Positions 4,883 through 10,429 of a stretch of DNA of 10,522 nucleotides are shown here, one piece after another. The notes beneath the pieces are model-generated. The model did not search any database. It was not told the DNA's origin and worked only from the letters and a program-made list of their open reading frames with translations. A program made the translations under genes and the position numbers. The stretch's first letter is position 1, and each line of letters opens with the position of its first letter. This DNA is from Acidimicrobiales bacterium (GTDB taxonomy: Bacteria > Actinomycetota > Acidimicrobiia > Acidimicrobiales > CADCSY01), in NCBI GenBank assembly GCA_030447125.1, contig JAUJLZ010000047.1:1-10522 (forward strand). Reading direction: 5' to 3'.

Positions 4883-7001
4883 GCTTCGACAGCCATGACT
4901 GGGCCGCCGGGGTCAGCGTCAATCCGGTGCGGAGCCGTTCGTGCTTGCGGCGCCCCGGCTTGTAGCCCCGATCGCCGAGGTTTCGCCCGAAGGTCGTTTC
5001 AGTCCAGGGCCTCAGGCCTTGGCTCTCGGCCCACCGGGCGTACGTCTGGTAGAGCTTCGTCGCCCCGACGCTGGCGCCGGCCGACAGCTCGCAGCAGTCG
5101 TCGAGGAAGCGGCCTAGGGCGTCTTCCTCGGCCCGGTACTCGCCGGCCTCGGCGGCCATGGCCGGAGTCGACGACAGCCGCCGGCCCTCGGCCATCCACC
5201 GCTGCGCCCCATCGACCAGCCACGCGAGCACCGCCGGCCCCTCGGTGGCGGCGAGGATGTCGGGAAACTCGGTGTCACGCTCCCCGGTCGGGATGGTCCG
5301 AGGAAACGGGATGCCCCGGTACCGGCGCCAGAAGCCATCCGAGGCGTCCGGGACCGACGGCTTATGGTTCGCGGTGACCCACAAACTGTGGGTCGGCATC
5401 CATTCGATCGGCGCCTGACGTATCGCCCGGGCCGACATCTCCTGGTTGTCGGTGATGCGCTTCAGCTCGGCGGCGTTCCACCGGGCGCCGGCCTCTAGCT
5501 CCGACGCCACGGCCAGCCGGGCGCCCTTCAACTTGACCAGGTCGTAGCTGCCCTGGCCGTTGTAGGCCGCCGGCGCCAGTACCGACGGGTGGATGGTCGT
5601 CGCCAGCGGACCGAGCAGCCGCTTGACGACCCCGACGACCACGGATTTGCCGTTCCCACCGGAGCCGAGCAGAAAATGAAACTCGGTCTTCGGCGTGGCG
5701 ACCAGGGCAGCGCCGAGCGCCCGCTGCAGATAGTCCCGCTCGGGGGCGTCGAGGCACCGGGCGAGGTGCTCGAGCCACCGGCGCGCGCCGGACCAGACGC
5801 GCCCCTGCCACTCGACCGGGGCACGCTTCGTCACGTAGTCGCCTGGCGCCTCGGGCCGGAGCGTCCCAGCGACGAGGTCGAGCACCCCGTTTGCGACGGG
5901 TAGCTCGGTCGGGGCCAGGTGGTCCCAGTCGGCCGCCGAGACGGTGAGCGACGACTTCGTGAAGTTCGTCACCGACACCATGGCCGACCACGTCGCCTTG
6001 CGCCGGACGCCTGCCAGGCGCTCGGTGACTTCGGGCGCCGGCCCGGATGCGCCCACTTCCTGCCACCGGCCGCCTTCCCACCGGCGCCACGAGTCCGTCT
6101 CGGGCACATAGGCCAGGCGGCCGCGATGTAGCGCGACCACCTGGCAGGCGACGTCCCAGTCGTCGTCCCCGTCGGATTTAGGGCCGGCGCCGGGCAGCGG
6201 GGCGACGACCGCCAGCTCAGGGCCGGAGCGCAGCCCGTCGTGAAGCTCGAGGTCGTCGGGGTCGGCCTCGAGCTGGTCGGCGATATCCCAGCCCGGCCGG
6301 GGGTCGTCGTGAGGCTCGGCGAGCCGTACCTCGACGGCGACCCCGTCGAGCGCGGCGGCCACCTTCCGAGCGTGGTCGCGGCCCGCCTTGTCACAGTCGG
6401 CGACGACGGTCACCTTGGCGCCTCGCAGCGCTTCGGTGTGCTCGGGCCGCCATTTACCGGCACCGCCCGGGTTGCACGTGGCGATCGTCATCGTGCGGCT
6501 GACGGCCTCGGCCGCTTTCTCGCCCTCGACGATCCAGACGTGCCAGCCGTTCGCCGCCGCTTCGGCCGCCCGCGGCAGGTTGTAGAGCGGGCGCGGCCCG
6601 TCGGGGTAGCCGTAGGTGCCGTCGAGGCGCCGGGGGCGAATCTTCTTGGACCCGTCGGCGTAGTCCCAGCGGACGACGTCGAACAGGCGCTCGCCGGCGG
6701 CGTCGGTGTAGTGGTAGGCCGTCTCGGCGCCGGCGCGGGCCGGGCCGAGGTCGGCCAAGGTGATGCCGAGCGCGGCGAGGATGTCGGGCCTCGTGCACCC
6801 GGCGTGGCATTTGAACTTCAGCCACCCGTCGCCGGGGTCGATGCTGACCCCCAGCGACGGGCTGTTGTCGTCGTGGGCCGGGCATACGGCCTCGGCCCAG
6901 ACGTCGTCGGCCGGGTCGCCCGACCGGATATCGAGCAGGTCGATGACCCGGAACTGGCGATCGGTCGGCTCGGGGCGCGGTGCGGCGGAGGTGTCAGCCA
7001 T
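4878..7001 (-). CDS. Primase-helicase fusion (zinc/TOPRIM primase plus SF3/D5-type helicase)
   Basis: A 707-aa replication protein. A CHC2-like zinc finger (C40, H43, C65, C69) is followed by a TOPRIM domain with WIVEGEK (156-162) and VADCDKAG (200-207), the metal-binding acidic residues of DnaG-type primases. A linker to about 360 precedes a D5/P4-type helicase: Walker A GSGGNGKS (446-453), Walker B region ARLAVASELE (494-503), sensor WVTANHKP (541-548) and arginine-finger candidates in FWRRYRG (557-563). The C-terminus (about 625-695) looks like the winged helix usual in this family. The protein should prime and unwind DNA, probably at the adjacent iterons, and provide element-specific replication as P4 alpha does. 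The start ATG at 7001 lies 8 bases inside the upstream gene. Confidence 0.92.
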   Translation of the reverse strand: MADTSAAPRPEPTDRQFRVIDLLDIRSGDPADDVWAEAVCPAHDDNSPSLGVSIDPGDGWLKFKCHAGCTRPDILAALGITLADLGPARAGAETAYHYTDAAGERLFDVVRWDYADGSKKIRPRRLDGTYGYPDGPRPLYNLPRAAEAAANGWHVWIVEGEKAAEAVSRTMTIATCNPGGAGKWRPEHTEALRGAKVTVVADCDKAGRDHARKVAAALDGVAVEVRLAEPHDDPRPGWDIADQLEADPDDLELHDGLRSGPELAVVAPLPGAGPKSDGDDDWDVACQVVALHRGRLAYVPETDSWRRWEGGRWQEVGASGPAPEVTERLAGVRRKATWSAMVSVTNFTKSSLTVSAADWDHLAPTELPVANGVLDLVAGTLRPEAPGDYVTKRAPVEWQGRVWSGARRWLEHLARCLDAPERDYLQRALGAALVATPKTEFHFLLGSGGNGKSVVVGVVKRLLGPLATTIHPSVLAPAAYNGQGSYDLVKLKGARLAVASELEAGARWNAAELKRITDNQEMSARAIRQAPIEWMPTHSLWVTANHKPSVPDASDGFWRRYRGIPFPRTIPTGERDTEFPDILAATEGPAVLAWLVDGAQRWMAEGRRLSSTPAMAAEAGEYRAEEDALGRFLDDCCELSAGASVGATKLYQTYARWAESQGLRPWTETTFGRNLGDRGYKPGRRKHERLRTGLTLTPAAQSWLSKR

Positions 7002-7242
7002 CGTCGCTCACCACCCCGTCGGCCTTGGCGGCGTTCACGGTCCACACCAAGGCAAGCGGCACCCCGGCGACGGCCTCGTCGAGCCGTTGCTCGTCGACGG
7101 CCCGGAACAGACGGACCTTCGTCCAGGGCGTTCCATGACGGCCGCCACGACCGGGCCGGGCGGACTTGACGCCGAGGTGGCCGAACACTCGCTCGGCCTG
7201 CTCGGGCGTGAGGTTGGTTTGGAGCGTCTTGGTGGTGGCCAT
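6994..7242 (-). CDS. Hypothetical 82-aa protein upstream of the primase
   Basis: A small soluble protein, MATTKTLQTNLTPEQAERVF and onward. The likely folded part is residues 10-73 (a helix, then a basic Gly-rich turn RPGRGGRHG, then WTKVRLFRAVDEQRLDEA). It is not recognised. The ATG at 7242 shares a base with the upstream gene's TGA (TGATG), and its own stop lies 8 bases inside the primase gene, so it is part of a coupled replication operon. It could be a replication accessory or DNA-binding protein, judged by position alone. Confidence 0.7.
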   Translation of the reverse strand: MATTKTLQTNLTPEQAERVFGHLGVKSARPGRGGRHGTPWTKVRLFRAVDEQRLDEAVAGVPLALVWTVNAAKADGVVSDDG

Positions 7243-7415
7243 CAGACGCTCACCGCCTCGGTGCCGCGAAGCACCCGTGCGATGGCGGCCACGATGGCCG
7301 GGTCCTGGCAGGTCGGGGCGAGTCCCGCCTTAGTGGTCGTGCGCTCGATCAGCTCGCGCGCGGACGCGGCGAGATCGGGGACGGCCGCCGGAGCGGCCAG
7401 GGTGGCGTACAGCAT
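7242..7415 (-). CDS. Small 57-aa helical protein
   Basis: A short gene, MLYATLAAPAAVPDLAASAR and onward, with a predicted helix pair (about 14-30 and 39-50), a single Cys at 36 and high third-position GC. Its TGA overlaps the next ATG (TGATG), which supports the frame. A GGAG about 11 bases upstream is a weak RBS. The same frame is open upstream apart from two TAG codons, see the 7473-7547 entry, so the true gene may once have been longer. Function unknown. Confidence 0.6.
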   Translation of the reverse strand: MLYATLAAPAAVPDLAASARELIERTTTKAGLAPTCQDPAIVAAIARVLRGTEAVSV

Positions 7416-7472
7416 GAGGGTCGGTCTCCGCGCCGCACTTCGCCGGCGCTACCGCGGTTTCCTGGCTATCCG

Positions 7473-7547
7473 CTATGCCCGCCCCGTGAGCGGCCGCCAG
7501 TCGACGGCCATGACAGTCTCATCGGGACATTGTCGGCTCGGCCTCAT
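7473..7547 (-). CDS. Possible 24-aa ORF, or 5' part of a gene broken by two TAG codons
   Basis: The ATG at 7547 has GGGAGG 9 bases upstream, a better RBS than most genes here. It encodes MRPSRQCPDETVMAVDWRPL before a TAG at 7473-7475. Reading on in the same frame gives a basic, coding-like stretch (RIARKPR), a second TAG at 7449-7451, another Arg-rich stretch (RRRSAARRPTL), and then the 57-aa gene's ATG in frame. This could be a real micropeptide, or the beginning of a roughly 100-aa protein carrying two nonsense codons. The ATG lies inside a perfect 16-bp palindrome (7539-7554). Confidence 0.35.
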   Translation of the reverse strand: MRPSRQCPDETVMAVDWRPLTGRA

Positions 7548-7571
7548 GAGGCCGTGCCTCCCTCGTGCGCT

Positions 7572-7590
7572 GGCAGGTCTCGAGCCTGCC
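7572..7590 (-). terminator. Short GC hairpin after the 126-aa gene
   Basis: GGCAGG (7572-7577) and CCTGCC (7585-7590) form a perfect 6-bp stem with a 7-base loop, starting 10 bases past the TAA of the 126-aa gene. A 16-bp perfect palindrome follows 18 bases later (7539-7554). Together they could attenuate read-through from the regulator genes into the replication operon. There is no T tract. Confidence 0.4.
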
Positions 7591-7599
7591 GCCGGGCCG

Positions 7600-7980
7600 T
7601 TACCCGGTCAGCGCTGGTCCTTCTCCCTTCACCTCTACTAGTGCGGTCGGTACAAGCGATTTCCCCTCGGCCGCGGCCCAGGCGAGCTGCCATAGCTCGA
7701 CCGCGGGCGCCTCCCACACCAGGCCGCATCGGCGAGGGTGACACGCCAGACGTACCGGCAGCTCGTCGGCGTCCTCGGCGATTCGGGCTCGAAACGGCTC
7801 GGCGGCGGTGGTGGCGTCCGGACCGAAGCGCCGGCCGGCCTCCCACGCCTCGGCCGACTGCCCGGCCGTCGGTTCCCAGACGGCCCGGCCGTCGCGGGCC
7901 AGGCGGACCAGCGGGCGGCGGCAGGTGCAGCGCAGCACTCCGCCTTGCACGTACGGCGCGGTCGGTCGGTCGGTCGTCAT
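7600..7980 (-). CDS. Putative zinc-binding 126-aa protein
   Basis: The protein begins MTTDRPTAPYVQGGVLRCTC. Two Cys pairs, CTC at C18/C20 and ACHPRRC at C80/C85, could bind one zinc ion. Between them are a short beta segment and a helix-rich section. An aromatic helix (VELWQLAWAAAEGK, about 94-107) leads to a tail of different character. The family is not recognised. ATG 7980 has a strong AGGGAGG 8 bases upstream and follows the regulator gene by 25 bases, so the two are probably co-transcribed. The last about 20 codons lie in a segment that repeats the junction upstream of this gene (7623-7663 against 7989-8030), read in a different frame, so the C-terminus may be acquired. Confidence 0.75.
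   Translation of the reverse strand: MTTDRPTAPYVQGGVLRCTCRRPLVRLARDGRAVWEPTAGQSAEAWEAGRRFGPDATTAAEPFRARIAEDADELPVRLACHPRRCGLVWEAPAVELWQLAWAAAEGKSLVPTALVEVKGEGPALTG
7623..7663. repeat. Copy A of a diverged ~41-bp direct repeat
   Basis: The segment reads CTCCCTTC, CTACTAGT, CGG and ACAAGC at nearly the same spacing as copy B at 7989-8030, with gaps of one to two bases. Here it lies inside the 3' end of the 126-aa gene. On the minus strand it contains an SD-like GGTGAAGGGAG that is followed by no start codon. Confidence 0.6.
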
Positions 7981-7988
7981 CGGCTCGC

Positions 7989-8030
7989 CTCCCTTCTCAC
8001 CCCTACTAGTCCGGCGGGAACAAGCACTTC
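7989..8030. repeat. Copy B of the ~41-bp direct repeat, over the regulator stop and next RBS
   Basis: This matches copy A (7623-7663) closely by eye. On the minus strand it carries the last codons and double TAG stop of the HTH gene, then the GGTGA and GGGAG that form the 126-aa gene's translation start region. A third, shortened version (CACTAGT joined directly to ACAAGCG, 9170-9182) sits in the promoter of the HTH gene. Confidence 0.6.
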
Positions 8031-9154
8031 AGCCCGGCGAGCAGCAGTGCCTTATGCCGTTCGCTCGCCTCGTACGGGCGGCGGACGCCGAGGTTGTGTC
8101 GGTTGCCGGTCCAGGATTCGTGCCACTCGCCGTCCCACGGCACCGTCGGGACACCTTTGCCGTCGGGGTCGCCGGGGCGATCGTGCTCCCACCTCGATAT
8201 CTCATAGGTCTTCCCGCCCGACCAGGACACCTCGACGTACTCGACCGTCTTCGGCTGCCAGGTGTCGGGGCCGTAGCGGCGCTCGGCCAGGTGATGCGGC
8301 GCCGGCGCCGTGGGTCCGGGCGCCCGGTGCTTGTTCTCGAGGCGCAGCCGGTCCGGGTTCCCGGTGTAAGCGTCGACCGGCCGCTCGCGGTTCGGGTTCG
8401 GCCGGCGGTAGAGCCGAGCGGCCGCCTTGTGGACGGCGTCGGACACCGCCTGTTGCGTGATGCCCAGCTCGGCGGCGACCTCGACCTCGGTCATGGTCGG
8501 CCCGTCGACTCCGAGCACCATGGCGGCGATCTGGCGCTGGCGCTCGGTCAGTGTGACCAGGTCGTCGAGGTCGACCGGGCGGCGGTCGGCAGCCCGATCG
8601 CCGGGGTCGACGGCCCGCTCACCGGACAGACCGGCGAACGGCTCGTTCCCTGTGGCGACATCGGTGTCGGGGTGCGTCGCATCGGCGTCGCTGGACGTGT
8701 GGCGGCCGTGGTCTTGCGACATCGCCACGACGGCGTCGAACGCCTCGACCTCGCCGAAGCGGGCGAGCCGGTGCGGGTTGTTCCCGTTCATCCCTCTGAC
8801 GGCATCCCACATGCTGCGGTGTTCGAGCCATGCGAGGTTGGCCTCCGCGGCGGCGTCGTCCCAGGTGTAGGGGAACCGGACGTACCGGACCAGCGCCCGC
8901 CAGTTCTCGCGTAGGAACGCTTCGCCCGGCGAGCTGTCGGTGTCGTATGGGCCGGCCTCCGGCTGACCGCGCCACCAGAGGTTGAGCATCTGGACGTCGC
9001 CGGTGCGTTCGCTGCGGACGGGGCCGGTGTAGACGCCGTCGGCCTGCCAGCGTTCCAGGCCGATACGGCGGCGACGCTCCGCGCGTTCGGTGAGCACTCG
9101 CTCAACCTCCGCCCGGACCTCGGCGACCCTGGCGCTGACGTCCTGCGTCTCCAT
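8006..9154 (-). CDS. Sigma-70 region-4-like HTH regulator
   Basis: A 382-aa protein. Residues 203-248 (LTERQRQIAAMVL, then MTEVEVAAELGITQQAVSDA and VHKAAARLY) are a clear sigma-region-4-type helix-turn-helix. Residues about 83-120 (the WDDAAAEANLAWLEHRSMWD part) loosely resemble sigma region 2 helices, which would make this a divergent sigma factor, but that is uncertain. An acidic linker joins them, and a C-terminal domain of about 130 aa (YVEVSWSGGKTYEISRWEHD) has no parallel I know. ATG 9154 is chosen over an in-frame start at 9268 because promoter elements occupy 9162-9196 and the intervening codons look non-coding. There is no SD, so it is leaderless or nearly so. As head of the leftward operon it probably activates element genes, or responds to a helper. 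Confidence 0.75.
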   Translation of the reverse strand: METQDVSARVAEVRAEVERVLTERAERRRRIGLERWQADGVYTGPVRSERTGDVQMLNLWWRGQPEAGPYDTDSSPGEAFLRENWRALVRYVRFPYTWDDAAAEANLAWLEHRSMWDAVRGMNGNNPHRLARFGEVEAFDAVVAMSQDHGRHTSSDADATHPDTDVATGNEPFAGLSGERAVDPGDRAADRRPVDLDDLVTLTERQRQIAAMVLGVDGPTMTEVEVAAELGITQQAVSDAVHKAAARLYRRPNPNRERPVDAYTGNPDRLRLENKHRAPGPTAPAPHHLAERRYGPDTWQPKTVEYVEVSWSGGKTYEISRWEHDRPGDPDGKGVPTVPWDGEWHESWTGNRHNLGVRRPYEASERHKALLLAGLKCLFPPD

Positions 9155-9161
9155 GTGTGCA

Positions 9162-9196
9162 ACTATATCACTAGTACAAGCGAAATGGTAGGTCAA
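9162..9196 (-). promoter_or_regulatory. Promoter of the HTH regulator operon, with embedded repeat box
   Basis: On the minus strand TTGACC (9191-9196) stands 17 bp from TAGTGA (9168-9173). A second candidate -10, TATAGT (9162-9167), ends 7 bases before the ATG at 9154. Either gives a transcript with almost no 5' leader, consistent with the missing SD. The spacer holds TCGCTTGTACTAGTGA, which matches half-motifs of the repeats at 7623 and 7989 and is a candidate operator. The rest of the divergent gap (9155-9357) shows no further gene. Confidence 0.6.
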
Positions 9197-9323
9197 CCGG
9201 TAACGCTTCATTGCGGTTGTGTTACGCTCGAGGGGTCGACTACCGACGTCGTAAAGGACCGTCGCCACGTAGTCACGGCCCGCCGAGCGTCGGCGATCAG
9301 GGGCGCCGTCGTCGGCGTCTTAC

Positions 9324-9351
9324 GTGGTTGTGATTTGCTCGCCGTTAGCCT
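9324..9351 (+). promoter_or_regulatory. Probable leaderless promoter of the membrane protein gene
   Basis: TAGCCT at 9346-9351 fits TAnnnT and ends 6 bases before the GTG at 9358. GTGGTT at 9324-9329, 16 bp upstream, is a weak -35. No SD precedes the GTG. The spacing is that of a transcript starting at or next to the start codon. Confidence 0.45.
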
Positions 9352-9357
9352 GGCGCT

Positions 9358-9987
9358 GTGCCCGTCCGCCAGAGGCTGCCGGACCTTCAGCCGAGGATTG
9401 ACCCCGTCCGGCTGTATCTGGACGACCTCGAAGAGCTTGACACCATCTTGCGAAAGGCGTACCCAACGGTCAGCCTCCAGGCCGGTGCCGTCGACGTGGA
9501 CACCGTCGGCGAGCTACATGAGGTGCAACCCGAAGACCTCAGAGAGCTGGTCTGGTTCGCACTCGACGGCCTCTCGTCGCTGTACCTCCACATTTCACCA
9601 GTCGTCGTGTCCCTGAGGGCGCGCCGGTGTGACATCAGCCACCGCGGGGCACTCGCTCAGATCGAAGACCTGATGCGGCGCCGGCGACGGAAGCTCGCGA
9701 CCTTGAGTGAAAGGGTCCGATATCTGTCACTGCTGGTGTTCCTGGCTCTGACCGGCGTCGTGCTGGACAGCGAGCAAAGGGTGCTCTACGCCGCGTGGAT
9801 TCCAACCTTGGCGTGGTTTTGGTACACGATCTGGGCGATGACGCACAAAGGCGTAGTGGTGCTCGAGCGCCGCCGGGAGCAACGGTCCTGGTGGCGACGG
9901 AACCGGGACGCCCTGGTTGTCGGGCTGGTCGTCGCGGTCGTTAGCGCGGTCCTCGGCTCCGGCATCACCTACTTGTTGACCAGGTAG
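9358..9987 (+). CDS. Membrane protein with N-terminal cytoplasmic domain
   Basis: A 209-aa protein. Residues 1-118 form a soluble alpha/beta domain (DPVRLYLDDLEELDTILRKA, then a region of alternating hydrophobics) ending in a very basic RRRRRK helix (107-112). Hydrophobic segments follow at about 121-137, 142-161 and 185-207, with a basic loop (RRREQRSWWRRNR) that the positive-inside rule places in the cytoplasm. I do not recognise the family. GTG 9358 is chosen because a -10-like TAGCCT lies 6 bases upstream and the conserved-looking sequence begins close by. It is transcribed away from the element's core genes, beside attR, where satellites often carry cargo such as superinfection exclusion. 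That role is inferred from place and architecture only. Confidence 0.8.
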   Translation: MPVRQRLPDLQPRIDPVRLYLDDLEELDTILRKAYPTVSLQAGAVDVDTVGELHEVQPEDLRELVWFALDGLSSLYLHISPVVVSLRARRCDISHRGALAQIEDLMRRRRRKLATLSERVRYLSLLVFLALTGVVLDSEQRVLYAAWIPTLAWFWYTIWAMTHKGVVVLERRREQRSWWRRNRDALVVGLVVAVVSAVLGSGITYLLTR

Positions 9988-10012
9988 GACGGCTAGTCGA
10001 TTAGGCCGTAGC

Positions 10013-10018
10013 TACGCT
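10013..10018 (+). promoter_or_regulatory. -10 box of the leaderless 48-aa gene
   Basis: TACGCT ends 7 bases before the GTG at 10026, with no SD between. No convincing -35 is visible. Confidence 0.4.
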
Positions 10019-10025
10019 GCGCGCC

Positions 10026-10172
10026 GTGGACGACGAGGTGACCCAAGACGAGATTTTGCTGGAGGTCTACAGCGAACTGGTCACCATCCGCCGGCTACTG
10101 ACCACCATCACCGTGATCGCGATCGTCTCGGCGATCTTCGCGGTCTTGTTCGTGATCGACGTCGCCGGCTAG
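10026..10172 (+). CDS. 48-aa single-pass membrane peptide
   Basis: A GTG-started gene encoding an acidic N-terminal helix (DDEVTQDEILLEVYSELVTI), RR at 22-23, and one hydrophobic segment at about 25-46 ending in DVAG. There is no signal-peptide cleavage site. The sharp acidic/basic/hydrophobic partition and the TACGCT 7 bases before the GTG support a real gene. It follows the larger membrane protein by 38 bases and could be its small partner, or a holin- or toxin-like peptide. Function unknown. Confidence 0.6.
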   Translation: MDDEVTQDEILLEVYSELVTIRRLLTTITVIAIVSAIFAVLFVIDVAG

Positions 10173-10206
10173 CCCTCGAACGCCTGTACCTGTAATCACA
10201 CTGCTG

Positions 10207-10212
10207 TAAGCT
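10207..10212 (+). promoter_or_regulatory. -10 box of the 50-aa gene
   Basis: TAAGCT ends 8 bases before the ATG at 10221. It is the third TAnnnT-to-start spacing of 6-8 bases in this right-end cluster. The -35 is unclear. Confidence 0.4.
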
Positions 10213-10220
10213 ACGGGGCC

Positions 10221-10373
10221 ATGGCTACCACGAGAAACGCCGCGGCTATCCGAGCGCAGGCCCGAGCCGCCCAGCGGCAGGCCGAACGGGAGATCAAACA
10301 GGCCGTCGACAAGGCGGTGCGCGAGTTCGACGCCGAGGTCCGCAAGGTTCAGCAGAGGTTGCGGAACCTCTAG
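10221..10373 (+). CDS. 50-aa charged helical protein next to attR
   Basis: A single amphipathic, probably coiled-coil helix rich in Ala, Arg, Gln, Glu and Lys (MATTRNAAAIRAQARAAQRQ, continuing AEREIKQAVDKAVREFDAEV and ending RLRNL). It is strongly basic at both ends. It is not recognised. It lies about 100 bp from attR. Small basic proteins in such a place include recombination directionality factors and small DNA-binding regulators, but no HTH is visible. Confidence 0.55.
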   Translation: MATTRNAAAIRAQARAAQRQAEREIKQAVDKAVREFDAEVRKVQQRLRNL

Positions 10374-10397
10374 GCCCGCCACACCACGTCACGCCAG

Positions 10398-10419
10398 GCC
10401 CGGGCGCACGAGACCGGGC
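10398..10419 (+). terminator. GC hairpin after the right-end genes
   Basis: GCCCGG (10398-10403) and CCGGGC (10414-10419) form a 6-bp stem with a 10-base loop, 24 bases past the stop of the 50-aa gene and before attR. There is no T tract. Confidence 0.45.
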
Positions 10420-10429
10420 GGCTCACGGA

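Noticed and set aside
6240..7169. 309-aa open frame on the plus strand across the primase gene
   Set aside because: It is antisense to the zinc and TOPRIM domains of the primase, whose motifs are unmistakable. Long antisense frames are expected at this GC.
7571..7591. tRNA-like T-arm (5-6 bp stem, 7-base loop)
   Set aside because: The loop does not fit the TTCRANY pattern, and no acceptor, D or anticodon arm can be placed around it. It reads better as a simple hairpin.
7808..8914. 368-aa plus-strand open frame
   Set aside because: It lies opposite the HTH regulator and the 126-aa gene. The minus strand carries the recognisable HTH, RBS and promoter.
9155..9268. N-terminal extension of the HTH regulator to an ATG at 9268
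   Set aside because: The extension overlaps promoter elements and includes AT-rich, non-coding-like sequence. The ATG at 9154 fits a leaderless start.
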